Source: Prosopocoilus inquinatus (Eukaryota > Arthropoda > Insecta > Coleoptera > Lucanidae). From it: 64,000 nt of DNA. Below are positions 34,401-47,399 of this stretch, piece by piece. The DNA is taken from NCBI GenBank assembly GCA_036172665.1, contig CM069869.1, positions 1,302,001 through 1,366,000 on the forward strand. The letters are read 5' to 3'. The translations under genes were made by a program, and so were the position numbers. The number at the start of each line of letters is the position of its first letter. Position 1 is the first letter of the stretch. The notes beneath the pieces are model-generated. The model was not told where the DNA came from, did no database searches, and was given only the letters and a program-made list of their open reading frames with translations.

Positions 34401-34609
34401 ACTTTTCAATACCTTCAAAATATTCTTAACATCCTTCTTCCTTGGTGATGGTAGTGACAAATAAATTATCTCCTTTTGTGTTGGTAAAAGACCAGAGCAG
34501 TGCAAGCTTGATTTGATGCTACCTATGTTCGTGTGTCCTTAATCGTTGCATTAGTACCTTATCTACCTAAAGCTGGTGTTGGCGACTTTCGTTTATAAGA
34601 CCACGAAGC

Positions 34610-36437
34610 AATTTTTTTATCTCTTATTAACTCCCTTGGCTTTCCTAGTTGTTGAAAAAATGCCATTGTTATCCTGGCACCTAAAACGCCTACGCCATCT
34701 CAATTCAAAGACTTACGTCCAATTAGCATCCCTCATGTAATGTCTAAAATCCTTGAAAAAATAGTCAGTGCCCAATTAAGAGAATATCTTTTTTTATCAA
34801 ATAATATTCTTCCAGAATGTCAGTCTGGTTTCCGTCCGGGATACAGCTGCACCTTAGCTCTTTTGAACATTACAGATGACCTTCTAGTTGCTACTGATCA
34901 AGGTCAAGTGTCCATATTTGTCTTGCCGGATTTCAGTAAGGCTTTTGATACACTTAGACACGCAATTTTGTTGAAGTATATTGATTCATTTGGAAGTATA
35001 TTGGTCTGAGTGAAGGTGCTGCCGCAGTTTTTTTTTTTATCCTACCTCTTCGATGGAACTCAGGGAGTGCGACTGCCACTTGATACCTTCAACAAAGATT
35101 GGTATCGAGGGGTGTCCCACAAGGATCCATTCTTGGTCCACTTTTGTACGTAGTATATACCCCTACATAATCACACAGTTGTATCATTCCTTCAAACATT
35201 TATGATAGTCAGCCTGCATTCTCTGACATTCAGACTGATCTATCGGCGATTTAAATCCGCTTTATTGATGCTTGGCAAAGTTGCTGATTGTACTCTACTT
35301 CAACATAAATTACATTTGACGGTTAAAGATGTAGAAAGACTCTTATGTACCGAGGCAAAAAATGTACTTTCACAGCTAAACTATTGCTACGAAATATTTA
35401 CATCGAGCTTGCCTAACATATGACACTATGACACGTATGAAAAGGATGCAAAATGCGTGCTTGAGGTTCATATTTGGCATTCGTAGATAACGCATAAATT
35501 AAAAGATGCTAGTTGGTTGATCATGCTTAATCGAAGGCTATTGCTAGCTGCTAACATAGAGTAATTGTTAACCAAATGCCATCTTATCTTCACAGGAAAA
35601 TTAAATTTCGTACTGGTTCTCAGATATAAAGGTACAATCACATGCTTTAGACATCATGTTTACGATATGATTTCTAATTCTTTCAAAACTCGGTAGTGTT
35701 TAAAATGCGACTTTCAGTTTCAGTAAAGATAAAAAAAAAGTAAATTTAATATGAGAGTTTTGTATACTTTAATTTGGGACAAATGTATACCATAATTTGG
35801 GACAGAGGGAGTATTAAATATTAGGCACCGTGCATAGTTATAAGCGTGCAGAAAAATGTCAAGCTCAACGTAAAGCAAGCGCAGAGCGTATTATCAGTCC
35901 GCCGTAACCATAGGCGCCACTTTCAGCATCAGGAACAGAAACGTAAATAATAATAAATTACATGTATGTCATAAAAAATGATTCAAGTGGGAGTTAACCA
36001 CTTCGTCACAATGTACTAATCACGTTAGTAAGATTTTAGGCAGCAAAAACCAAGACGTAAAGTATCAAAAACAATTTGATAAACGCTGTTTCAGCGACGC
36101 CGCTGGTACGCGCTAGCAATCCTAATGCAACGACTATTGCGCAGGCGTGATATTTTTCTGCCGGTCTCAGGTTATAAGATACCGCTACATATATTCTCGG
36201 TTTCGATGGAAGAACAATCTGGTTTTATGCCCTGATTGAACCGCGCTGAGTGATTTTCGAAATGTATGCTCGTTTTATTTTTATTTATTTATTTTATTTC
36301 GCTTGCGAATGTATGCTATTTTTATTTCGTTACTGTTTCTTTACTGCTAAATTTTATTATTATTGTTATTATTATTTATCATTGATATTGTTTATGTATT
36401 GATTTTCGAAAATAAAGACGCTATTATTATTGTTGTA
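34610..36437 (+). mobile_element. Decayed Jockey/CR1-type non-LTR element
   Basis: The coding remnant is at 34640-35690, followed by noncoding 3' sequence. The likely 3' end is AATAAAGACG followed by a CTATTATTATTG tail at ~36410-36437. The same AATAAA plus (TTA)n tail closes the elements at 52.67 and 59.18 kb. Confidence 0.6.
34640..35690 (+). pseudogene. Non-LTR reverse transcriptase, heavily mutated
   Basis: Pieces in order: VMSKILEKIVSAQLREYL, PECQSGFRPGYSCTLALL, DFSKAFDTLRHAILLKY, GVPQGSILGPLLYVVYT (~35104-35156, different frame), then MQNACLRFIFGIRR and KLKDASWLIMLNRRLLLAANI (~35430-35560). The YADD region is lost or unreadable. Frame changes occur near 35010, 35100 and 35400, with several stops. 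The ordered motifs leave little doubt about identity. Divergence from the 28.7-kb copy is substantial, so these are separate insertions. Confidence 0.75.
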
Positions 36438-36484
36438 GTTGTATAATAATTTTATAAAAATTAGAATTAATGTATACATCACAT

Positions 36485-37590
36485 CCCAGTCAGCAAAGTA
36501 CGTCACTATGACGTCAATTTTAAGTCATTTCGGGACTTTTGACGTCAAGTCACCAATGATCGACGTTACTTTTACGTAAGTTTGTCAACATGGTAGGGAC
36601 GTAACTTGAGAGGTCTTTATGACGTTAGAACTACGTCTTTTTTAAGTCGTAGTTATTCATTTTTCAATTCAGAAATAACAACTATATAATAATTATTGAC
36701 AAGTCCAAAATATACTCATCAGCTTTTTTCCATAAAAACTGAACATCTATATCCCTTTATTGTTGAAAAAGTATGCTGTAATTAAAAGTAAAGTGTATAA
36801 TACAAAAAAAATTAAGAAATAATTTGAGAGCAAATATCTATTTAACATTCTAATTTAGTTTCACTACATATTACATTTACATATTTAAAAATAAGTATTT
36901 AATAAATTTTCTGTAGTTTTAAGTTGGTTTGAAATTGTCGCCAATAAACTTCTCTGTTTGCCACCAGTTTGCTTAGGTGCTCGGTGGTTTCAGTTGTATA
37001 TGTTGTGTATGCGTTTGCATGTGATTGCATTTGAAACTAATTTTGTGAGTATTACTTTTAATAATTATGATTTTATTCAACTCGAGTGACAAAAATTGCT
37101 TCTTACTCAATATTATTATTTTTATCTCATCTGTTTGACTAGGATTAGGACTAGACTAGGTTTCACCCACGATTGCACACACGCTACCCTTAACCTCAAT
37201 TATTGAGGCGAGAACTTGGACTGGAACGATAGAAAAAAAATTATGCTCTACTAAGACGCCCTGAAAGAAATACGCCGACTTACCGGTCACCCTGTACCAT
37301 GAGTGTGCTTACCAATATTTGATTTTGTAGAATTATTTTGTGCAATAAATATATGTAATTTATGAGCTGGAATTATAATGAAATTGTCTTCTTACTGACC
37401 AAAAAATCACTTCTTTTCAACGTCATTTTTATGTGTAAATCTGACGTGTACGTGACGTGTTAACTTGACGTCTGTGGGCTGTGACATATTTTCGTCATTT
37501 TCACGTTACACTAACGTCATAGCTCAAGTCGTAGCGACGTAAATGATGACCAAAGGTGGACATAAATATGACGTCACCTTGCTGCCTGGG
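36485..37590. mobile_element. DNA transposon with CCCAG termini and ACGT-rich subterminal repeats
   Basis: The left end CCCAGTCAGCAA and right end TTGCTGCCTGGG are inverted with one mismatch. The first and last ~200 bases are packed with GACGTCA, GACGT and AACGTCA words on both strands, continuing the inverted symmetry. There is no open frame, so it is non-autonomous. No clear target duplication was found. A separate CACCCTG terminus lies inside at 37288-37294. The superfamily is not assigned. Confidence 0.65.
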
Positions 37591-37840
37591 ATTTAGTCAA
37601 TAAACCTGTATATCTCGGCCGGGCCTTATTTATTTTGTCTGCGATAACCAAAACAGCAACGCACTTGAGTAATATGGGACCGAAAAAAGATCCGATCGGG
37701 CCAGCAGCCGCGGGCTGTATTTGGGGGTGAAAGCATCGGAAGACGCACGTAAATCGAATTGATTGTTCGTGTGTTAATGAAATAAAGTGAGATGCGATTA
37801 AAGTGTTTGTTCACAATGTAGTTTGGTGATGAGTGATATT

Positions 37841-38010
37841 TCTGTATCCGTCGAATGTCGACCGGGTAGATTATTAAGATTATATTACCTGATGGATAGT
37901 TCTGTATCCGCTGAATGTCGGCAGGGTAGATTATCACCTCCTTCTGCATTCGACACTGTTCTGTATCCGCTAGTAGCTTGGACTAAGGGTAGATAATGTC
38001 GGAAACACCT
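37841..38010 (+). repeat. 60-bp tandem repeat, three units
   Basis: TCTGTATCCG recurs at 37841, 37901 and 37960. Each is followed by a GGGTAGAT block about 25 bases on. The open frame on the minus strand here is repeat-derived. Confidence 0.75.
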
Positions 38011-39827
38011 GACCTAGTGGATTGCATTATGCTTACCAAGAACAGTAATGACTTGGCATTGACTGGATTGTGGCCAGTGCTCGGCACTGTGTAAGTCAGT
38101 AACGTCAATAATCCTGAGGGTATATGTTCAATAATACGCTAATATCCACCTGGGGCTTATCTTTATGCACGCGAAGTACGAAGATGGACATTTCTGGATA
38201 CCTTCGCCGTGAGTTATTCCTTCAACAGGAAGCAGCAACATCTAGATTCGCCGCCGGAGAGGGAAAGGGGCAAAGGAGCCCCGGTGAGTAGAAACAATTG
38301 TTGCTGTTGAACAACGCACGTAAACAGTGAATGGTTGTTGCATGTTAACCACGTGACCGACTGATTAACGGGATGCGATGTTTACCACCCTTCTGCGTAT
38401 TGAAGGGAGACAGACAGATGTGAAAACGACTAACCAATCTACTGAGTTGTTTGACGTACAATATATCTGATTTATATAGATAGAAACACACTAAATATTT
38501 AATTAAAACAAAACGCACTTAGAGTATTATTATTATTTGCGACTTACGAAGTACTTTAAAAACATTCTTATTACTTTTTGCTGGTAACAATAGGTATTGG
38601 TTGTAATCTTCAGGTAACGGACATGGACGAAGGGGGTTGGTTCAAGGAAAAAAAGAAAGATACGGGCAAATATTCTTAGGAGCATTAGACGTCGTTCTAC
38701 TTAAGACGAAGCAACCTGGAAGATATTATTATTAACGTTTCATTTCGCGTAAATATGACATCGCTTTAAATGATGCGAGCAATTCTTTATTCCTCGCATT
38801 TTCCGCACCCTCGCCTTCGGTTATTTACCTTGTATCGTGGCGCGCGCGTTTACGGAATTCGAGACGGAAGGAACAACAACGCTCTCCGCCTGAATATAAA
38901 ATGAAGGTTATTCAAGGAATCTATCCATCTATCTATCAGTCTCTGTAGCCTTCTCTATGAGAGGATTTGTATAACGATCGCACCGAGTCAATCGCTTTGA
39001 AACCCCGGCCTATTCCAGACAAATTGCCTGGCACTGTCCGACAAACGACTGGTTTGGGATTTATGGTTTCTTGCGCCATTGGGTTCATCTCTTCGCTCAT
39101 CGCTCATGTGATAACATGTGATAATGTCGGTCGCTCTGTGAGCCCACCCTGACCTCGGTCCTTCACCGCAGCGATCCTTTTCGGATCGGTGATGGATAAG
39201 GGATTTTTTTTTGCGCTGCAACATTCGCCGTCGCCCGTCGCCGCCGGTAGGATACAATTTATTTATGCCGGCTTTATGGTCGCTTGAGTAACGTAAACTT
39301 GCATAAATTTTCCGCTTTAGCCCATAAAAATATTTAGCGATGGAAAATCAATAACGCCGGCCGATTTTTTTTTCTTTAGTCTACGACACAAATATACTTT
39401 AGGGTTTATCGATAAGCTCATAACCGGTTCTCGTACATTTACCCTTTATTACGGTAATGAAATGTTTCGTTTTAAATGCAACTTACAGCAATTGAATGGA
39501 TTATTTCAGAATTATTATTTGATATAGCATTTGCGTTGTCTCTGACATAACCCATTCAATTGAGTTCGTCTACTAATGTTTATAAATTTTCTACTGAGTT
39601 GCTTTAGTTGAGTCCGGCAAGGCAGCAGCGAGATTCGTGGTGACGGTAAGATCTTGTAGTCTATGGATGGCAACGCAATGATATCCGTCGTTCGATGGGT
39701 GACGGCGACGGTCTCTGAAATTAATCGTTTTACCAGTTGATTTCTGAAATTCGGTTCGGATTATTTATACCACTTACATTTACATACTGTTGCACGCATT
39801 GTTACGGTGTCAAAAACCATGTTCATA
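38011..39827. other. Gene-free DNA
   Basis: No recognised gene. 38900-39250 is GC-richer. 39695-39760 resembles 20850-20930. A donor-like CCGGTGAGT lies near 38281. Confidence 0.4.
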
Positions 39828-40915
39828 GTCATTCTACCTGTACATTGCAAATTTCGTCGCAATGCAAGACATGATTTTACAGCATTAATTACTTCCCACG
39901 CGTCTCGACGCAACTCGTAGACGCTTTTTTTCCAAAGTTATTTCAGAGTCATCCTGTCTGTATAATGCAATTTTCGTCGTAGTGAAAAGCGTGATATTGT
40001 AGCGTTAATCACTTCCCACACGTCTCGATCTATTTTGCTCGCAAGTTGCAACTGTTTTCTTCTTAAATTTATTTCAGAGAGTCATTCTGACTGTACAGGG
40101 TGGATTAATTTCAATGTCTGTTATGGGCATCTCCGTAACTATAAGAGATAGAAAAAAACTAGTGGCCAAGTCTCGATCTCTCTTTTGGAGATTAAGTCAA
40201 TAGCGTAAACAAAAATTAGCTATGCAGCCACAAACGTTAAAATATTTTAAAGCTCGTTAAAATTTTTTGCATAACAAAAAAATTGGTACCGTATTGAACT
40301 CCTATTAAGAACCTATTGACACTAGGATATTTACGCAAGGAGAATAATAAAAATGATAGTTTTTCCTATTAATTATAAAAAAATAAACCCGACGCAGTAT
40401 ATATTTTTGAAAACAGAAAAAAATCTCTATTTAATGAGGGCATTGCCTACTATAATTTCCATTATAAAAAACATAACTTTAAGTTGTATCTCGTAAATTT
40501 AAGTAAATATTAAAAAATCAACTGCATCACTGAATTGTATTCCAGAAAGTGTGAATGTTCAAGCAGCTTTTTAATATCTCTAGAAATAAACGAGATATGA
40601 TCGATAAAGAAACGTCGAAAATGACAATTTTTGCCTAAAACTTGAAAACAAAAGATAATAGCCAATTTTTGTTTACACTAACGACTTAATCTTCAAAAGA
40701 AGAGATCGAGACTTGGCCACTTGTTTTTTTCTATCTCTTATAGTTACGGAGATGGCCATAAGATACATCGTAATTAATCCACCCTGTACATTGCAGTTTT
40801 CGTCGTAGTGCAAGGCGTGATTTTATAGCGTTAATCACTTCTCACGCGACTCGATCTCTCAATCTTGCTCGCTACTCGTAGACGTTTTTTTTTAAATTTA
40901 TTTCAGAGACACTTC
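39828..40915 (+). repeat. ~120-133-bp tandem array interrupted by a MITE
   Basis: Units start GTCATTCTACCTGTA (39828), GTCATCCTGTCTGTA (39948) and GTCATTCTGACTGTA (40081). Each continues through TGCAA, TTTCGTCG, a TTAATCACTTCCCAC-like block, CTCGTAGACG (lost in unit 2) and ATTTCAGAG. Unit 3 is split by an element at 40096-40786 and resumes at 40789. Confidence 0.85.
40096..40786. mobile_element. Tc1/mariner-type MITE with ~120-bp TIRs
   Basis: CAGGGTGGATTAATT at the left is mirrored by AATTAATCCACCCTG at the right. The arms match for about 120 bases, including CATCTCCGTAACTATAAGAG. TA duplicates flank it (40094-40095, 40787-40788), and neighbouring tandem units supply the uninterrupted target sequence with one TA. 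No coding capacity. Confidence 0.9.
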
Positions 40916-41069
40916 GCATAAATTTTACGAGATCGCCGACTTTATTAACTTGAATGCATGCTCTATGAGTCAGTGTCATCGACTCGACATCCTCAGGGCA
41001 TGTCGGTGTTTTTTTCTTGTTTGCCTTTCTTCAGAAATTCCTTCCTCGCTCTCCTTTCTCTTTCTTAAA

Positions 41070-41554
41070 CACTGCGATTGTCATTGGTCTTCCTTTTATT
41101 GTTTTCTTTTCGTGAATCGCTGAATTACGAGGTTGTCTTTCATTTTTTCTTTTAGTTTCTTTAGGAACATCTGTTTTTTTTTCCATTTTGATTGTTTTGT
41201 TTTTAATTGTTTACCTTTTTTCAGAATTTGAATGCAAATCAGAAATTTATTTTCAACGCTTTGCGTTTCTTTTTTTTTTTTTTGATGGTACTGCTTTTGT
41301 CATTTGTTTTTTCCTTTTGTCATTCGTTTTGTGTTTTATTCATTTTTTATTTATTATGATCGTCGTTTTTTTTGTGAATCACTGAAATAGGATCATCCTT
41401 GGTTTTTTGTTTTAGTTTCTTTAGAAATATCTATTTTTTTTTCTTTTCGATCGTATTTTTTTGATTTAATTGTTTACCATAGTTCAGAATTTGAATACAA
41501 ATCGGAAATTTATTTTCAATGTTTTGCGATTTTTTCGCCGGATGTTACTGCGAT
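41070..41554 (+). repeat. T-rich tandem units (~220-260 bp)
   Basis: ACTGCGATTGTCATT at 41071, ACTGCTTTTGTCATT at 41290 and ACTGCGATTGTCATT at 41548 begin successive units that share GTGAATC-CTGAA, TTTAGTTTCTTTAG, AATTGTTTACC and TCAGAATTTGAATRCAAATC blocks. The plus strand is very T-rich. The third unit runs into the adjacent palindrome. Confidence 0.75.
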
Positions 41555-41720
41555 TGTCATTTGCTTTTCTTTTTCCTTTTTTTATCCTCTATATCTGAAT
41601 TTTATTTTCTACGTTTATATACGAATTGTGTTCGTTTATTTATTTATTTATTTTTTAAGGAATAATTTTTAAGCTTTAAAACGGACACTGAATATTATTA
41701 TTATTAATTATATTTTTTTA

Positions 41721-41769
41721 ACTCCTGACAAAGCTATCAAGCGATAGCGAAAAGCGAAACATAGAGTAT
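41721..41769 (+). ncRNA. Hammerhead-like motif, left arm
   Basis: Order: ACTC, CTGACAAA, stem GCTATC with loop AAGC and GATAGC, GAAA (with a duplicated AGCGAAA), then ATA and GAGT, which can pair with ACTC. The core G of CTGACG is A here and the junction has one base more than the canonical hammerhead, so it is probably inactive. Confidence 0.35.
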
Positions 41770-41802
41770 TTATGGGGATTACACAGTGTAATCCCCACAT
41801 GT

Positions 41803-41843
41803 ACTTTACGTTTCTCTATTGCTTGATAGCTTCGTCAGGAGTT
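41803..41843 (-). ncRNA. Hammerhead-like motif, right arm
   Basis: On the minus strand: AACTC, intact CTGACGA, an extra A, stem GCTAT/ATAG around CAAGCA, GAAAC, GTA. It resembles the minimal hammerheads reported from Penelope-like elements, apart from the extra junction A. Stem I pairing is weaker than in the left arm. Confidence 0.35.
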
Positions 41844-42010
41844 AAAAGAATATAATTAATAATAATAATATTCAGTGTCCGTTTTAAAGTTTAAAAACTA
41901 TTCCTTCTAAAAAAAAATAAATAAATAAACGAACACCATTCGTATATAAACGTAGAAAATAAAATTCAGATATAGAGGATAAAAAAAGGAAAAAGAAAAG
42001 CAAATGACAA

Positions 42011-45000
42011 CTAGGTAAAGTTACTTTTTCAAACAAAACGGAACATCTAAAATAAATTTACAATATGTAAGTATGCACATGCACAGTACTTAACAGTAAC
42101 AAACTTACATCAATCAGTTCGCTTACATGTGCTAGGTGTTTTGTTTATTTTAATGGTTAGTATAATTTTCAATTTATTAGCGAATAGGTAAGTGACTATG
42201 TAATCATTTTTTTATCTTATTTATTTATATCACTCGTAATACTTGCCTTAATTATTGAATGAATTACAGAGAAAATGCAGCTACAAAATTGTGATATTTC
42301 TTGTCCTTGAGCTCATAAGAGAATTTCAATAGAATTTGATGGTGCGAATACATTTACATCACTTCATCCAATGAATATTCACAGGTGCAATCAATGGAAT
42401 TGTCGACGGAAGTTACGTAATTCAGGAGAGACGACTTTTTCTTCGTTCATTCATTAATCTGCATAAATTCTTATTTAATGTGAATAAAGTTCCCGGAGTT
42501 CCTTCTCGCTTCCGACCGTTCGCTGCAGAAACCTGCATTTTCCAGGGCAAACAAAAAACTGTTCAAACAGTTTCCGAACGTCGCCGTCGTTTCTTATCCT
42601 ATCGCAAATGATGCGTAACGTTGCAGGATAGAAAACGAAGGGGGGCGTCATCATCATACCTGACCGGATCGTATCTCTTTGGAAACGGGGCGTTGACCGC
42701 GGAACGAAATTTAGATAAAATCATATTCCGGAGGAGGACAAACAGGGGCCCTTCTTCTTTCTGTCGGAGGAATTCAAAGACGCGAACGTCTTTATATTGT
42801 TATCCTTGACGCGCTCGCCCCTTACCGAAGAGATGTTAAAAGGATGGAACAAGCAGCCGAGAGACTTGTTATTTTCGTAATTTCTATATTAAATTCCCGA
42901 AATACATTTATTAACATGAGAGGAGGAATTTGCTTAACTGTCGAAATCAATATTTAATCATCATCAAATTTGATTTGGTATATGATATTATGCGGGATCA
43001 GCATCCATTAAACGCTCAGCTGGTCAACCGCGTTGCGCACGTGTGCATTCCGCATCGCATAAAAAACGCAAGCTTAGCAAAATGTGTGTATGTTTACGTG
43101 CGCTAATTAAGAATGAGGCAAGGCAATTAGAGCGTTTCGCAGAAACAAATTTAGCAAGGGTTAATTGATTAACCGGACCCACAACCACCAGGATTGTCTT
43201 CCAACTTATATTCCCCAATTTATAGATTGTTTCGGTGAGTTTTCTGTAATCATGTTTAGTGTTGGTTTCCTTTTTATTCCCCGCCCTCTTGAGACTCCGA
43301 CGTTTATATATCGCCTGTTGTTCCATTTTGAAGCGAGATTTAGATCGCGTTGCGGTTTTGGTGGGAGAAAGCGCAAGTGGACACGCGTCCGAAGAACGAT
43401 TTCAATTCCTGCTAACGACTGGGTGTGGTTGGTTTGAAACCTTGTCTCTGAGCTTCGGCCCGCATTTTTGTGAATTTCTTTTCATCCGTCGTTATTTTTC
43501 CCTAAGAGTTAAGCGGGGATCGCGTACTGCGGATTTGGCAGTGATTTTCAGTATCCCTTCAGTACCTACGGTTAACGCAGGGTGAGTTTTCTTGACGACT
43601 TCGCGGTCAATCTTTAGTTAATTGTTCCTTTCTTGGTTTCCGTTATTATAGTGCTAGTCCCAGGCAAGAGGGCCCTTTTGACCCGTGAATCCTGTTCTTT
43701 TTCTTTGCTCGGGGATAAATTTAAAATTTTGCCATCAGTTGGAGAGGCTCCTTCGGAGCGTTAAATTTTGTCGTAATTTTTCTTTTACTTTTCCTTTTTG
43801 GATATTGCTTTAAATTTACAAATTTACAAATTGTTTTAAATTTACAAATTTACAAATTGTTTTAAATTTACAATTTTTTCTATCACGTTTAAGATGCTTT
43901 TTCAGAGCGCTGAACATTGCCGTAATTTTTTTTGTGTTTGACATGATCTCAATGTTTTCTGTACATTTTTGGATAGAGTTTAAAACGAATCGTTTTTATG
44001 CTTTGGTGTAAGCTGACGCGTGAGTACTCCCGTAAAGGCGCTTTTTCTGTCCACGAGTTGGACTTTGTACATGAACTTATTTAAGGCATGGTCGTTGCTC
44101 GCCTCGTATCCGGGCGTAGTTACACATAATTTTGATTTGTGCGATTTGCACGAACTTGCTCTTGATATTATATTAATTAAAGTTCTGATTTACGAAAAAT
44201 AGAACAGCAGCAGGACAATGATTAATTGATTAATTGATGAAGACATTGATTAAGAAAGAGTTAAGTGAACGGTAATAAAGTGAACACGCCAAATAGTCTT
44301 CTTCAGAGAATTGACACATGTAAGACCAATTAATTAATATTAAATTAAATTAAATGTAATTGGTACGTCGTAGTAAGAATTAAAGTGTAAGGTATAGGCT
44401 AATTAAATTTAAAGTTGAAGACATTTTCGTTGATTTATTTTATTCGTACATTCCGATTTCGCTCCGCGACAGTACTTTCAAGTACCATTATCGCAAGAGA
44501 TTTTTTTTTATTTCACAATACTGCACACTCTACAAATCTATGTGTCAATTCATTGTTTATAAAATTCTCATTAAATGACCTTCAAGGAAATAAGGTAACT
44601 TTCAATAGTGAATAAACTTCACCTTACACACTGATCTGGTCAGAGATAAAACTTTTTTTGTAATTATTTATTATTATATTCGAGAGTTATTATGGATTTG
44701 AACACTGAATTATGATAATAAAAGTAAAAACACGTGATTATCATATCGCATAATGGCCGCATGAAATTTTGCAAACATTACGCCGCTGCCGCCCGCCGCA
44801 CGGAATCAATTATTGATCGCATTATAGTGTCGTAAACACGAAGGAATGAGTACGACCAAGGTTATTGGTAGGGCCGTCCACTTTTATATTCCGGGGCCAG
44901 AAAAAACTATGTCGACGGAGTAATAAAACGTTACGGCTCTCCAGATAGCTATTCTTTTGTAACCAAAACTACTGACCCAATAACTTTCACCCTGGAAGAT

Positions 45001-47399
45001 TTGAAATTCCATACAAAATATATAAGTTGTTCAGCTGTGATCAATACGGCGGAATTGGGTTGTTGATAAATGTTTTTTTTTTTTTTGGTAACTTTTCTTG
45101 TGTGTGCGTTTAAGAGATTTGTTACTTGTATATGTTACACGCAACTTGTATAATTCAGACGTTTTATGCATTTAATACTTCAGCATTTTATGCATATAAT
45201 TTCTACTATATTTAGGCAATAACATATGTTGAATATTAATTTCAATTGCACAATTGCACTGAGGCTGTGATGGCGTTTCGAAGGACATAAAATATTTTTC
45301 TGCCACAAGCGCATCTTTTTTGTTTGGCGTTTGGTTTTGCTGTTATGTTTTTTTTTCCGACGTCATCATTATTTTCACTCTCGACAGTTATTCCGTGAAC
45401 CCGACCTTACCTATCTGCTCTTTATTCTATGAACCGCATGAGGCATGCGCCTTCTCTTCGAGTTAATTTTCTGAATTTACGATTGGCTACATCTGGACAC
45501 GTGGGACGAGTGTTTCCGCGCTCGAAGCGACCATCACGGTGTCCACATTACTTGGGTAAATTGTTAAGGGTGCTGTTGTGTTTTTGGTTACGTTTGTGTA
45601 TTTCCTGTTTGGGAGTTGATTTGTCCGTGTGGACATAACTCAAACGTCGGCAGTGCCGGATTTATAAACCCCCCTTCGACGCAAAGTGCATCTTTGATCC
45701 ATTAACTAAAAAACCTCTGAAGTTTTGCACAGGTGAGATTATTGCGTAATGGTTTGAAACCTTAGCAACATTTCGTTCTTCTCTTTCTCTTAGGCTTTTC
45801 CTCTTTGCCCTGACCTTTTAATGTTCGTCCTACAAGCTCGTCGACTCTTAGTTACTAACTAACCATTGATCGTGGATCTAAACGACTACGATCTGCTTCT
45901 GGTATTGGTACTCGTACTGTAGATCCTATAGATTGAGACAGATGTGAATGATCAGAAAACATTTTCATTCGTTCGCAATATTGCAAACCAGCTCCTTTTT
46001 GGAGAATTCCATGTGAACTACGAATTATATATGAACAAGCTGAACTGAACTCCTAAGTCTGAATAATCTCCAGCTTTATAGCAAACTGCACAGGAAACAT
46101 CTCTGTGCAAAATATTTTTACTTTTCCGTTTTCGTCTCATATGAACACAGACAGATCATTCGAAAATTTAACCAAATTATCAGTTTTATTAAAACTTAAT
46201 ATATTTAATCTCCGCTGAGTTTTCTAAATCGTTTTTATTCGTCTTCACTATCATTCCTTTCACCATTAATTTTGCTTACGCTTTTTTATGTATATCGCCT
46301 TTGATAATAATAAAAACAGTATAAGTTATAGCCGAGAGAAATTGAGAATTACATTTAAACTTTCATAAAATAGTCTAAAGTCTAAAAATTTGGAATGAAA
46401 TTAGGTTCTTGTCATCATGTAAAATCATGGCATTTACTTAATTGAATTCTGAATGAACCCAATCCATGGACAAGTTACCTTGTTTCGAGATTTGTTCTGT
46501 TTTATGAGTTTGTATTAAATTTTCTAATCTTCTTCCTCTACAATAGAGATATTTTTAACGAGTTCTTGTGGAAGTTTACATGTTTTTAATCCGACTGCGT
46601 ACAACCAAACATTGCTTCGTAAGGTGAAGTCTTTTTGCCTGAATGCAAAGTACAGTTCTTCATAAACTGAACATAGTTGAGACTTTTACCCCATTTTACC
46701 GAATTAGAGATCTTGAAGCCACGTCATAATCATATTCTTAAACAAAACACTCTGTTACGTTTTGGTGCCAATTTGTTACACACGTTGGAAGATTGTGTAA
46801 TACAACGAGGCAACTCTTACCTACGTACAATGGATTTCCAGGTGATGAATTGTTGTCGTCACGGATAGACACAATGTGATACCAGCGGTAGCTGAAAAAG
46901 CTTCGGACAGGTGGTCGTGGGGGAAAAAGAGAAAATTCACAAAAGCAGTATGTTTAAAGCAGCTCAAAAAGTTTCAGAGAGGTGGTCGTGGAGGAAAAGA
47001 AAAGAGGAAAGAGGTTTACCATGTAATGCAGAAGCCTATTATCTTTTAGAGTTATCACAAGAAACAAAATCCTACTGCAAAGTGGAGGGAAAGATGTTTT
47101 TTAAATGGAATACCCTCTAAATTGTTTAATAATATGAAAGGCCATTTTTTGTTTTTATTTTAACATAGCGCATTCATATTTTTGTAAATTTACTTGCTTG
47201 AACATAAATACGTTCCTATAAATTTAAGTTGCTTATAAAATACACGTCTGCAACACATTTAGAAGCCATGCAAATGTTGTCAGGCGTTTGAAATTCTTAT
47301 AACTTGCTGATCTAAAGTTATTATTAGGTAACAACTTACAAATATTGGTATTATTTTGTTTTCGTCAGATACGTGTACGCGTTCCTTTTTGATAATAAT
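42011..47399. other. Gene-free DNA
   Basis: No recognised gene on either strand. Minor items: a TTTAAATTTACAAATTTACA repeat at 43809-43872; ATTGATTAATTGATTAATTG near 44221; a hAT-like CAGTGCCGGATTTAT at 45648; and a GGTGGTCGTGGRGGAAAA duplication near 46910 and 46980. 43240-43580 is GC-richer with overlapping open frames of no known family. Confidence 0.35.

Larger units (their letters stand above)
41555..42010. repeat. 456-bp palindrome (probable Penelope-like terminus pair)
   Basis: The arms TTGTCATTTGCTTTTC … and … GAAAAGCAAATGACAA are nearly complementary over ~225 bases. The centre is at 41785 within GGGGATTACAC-A-GTGTAATCCCC. Each arm carries an ACTCCTGAC/GCTATC/GAAAC hammerhead-like block, also present at 57.2 kb. 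Inverted terminal repeats of Penelope-like elements are a plausible source. Alternatively it is a foldback element. Confidence 0.7.

Noticed and set aside
37626..37949. 107-codon minus-strand frame with repeated Ile-Tyr-Pro motif
   Set aside because: It is a translation of the 60-bp tandem repeat, not a protein family.
43165..43585. Two overlapping 90-108-codon plus-strand frames
   Set aside because: No known domain; they overlap each other in different frames and lack a convincing start context.
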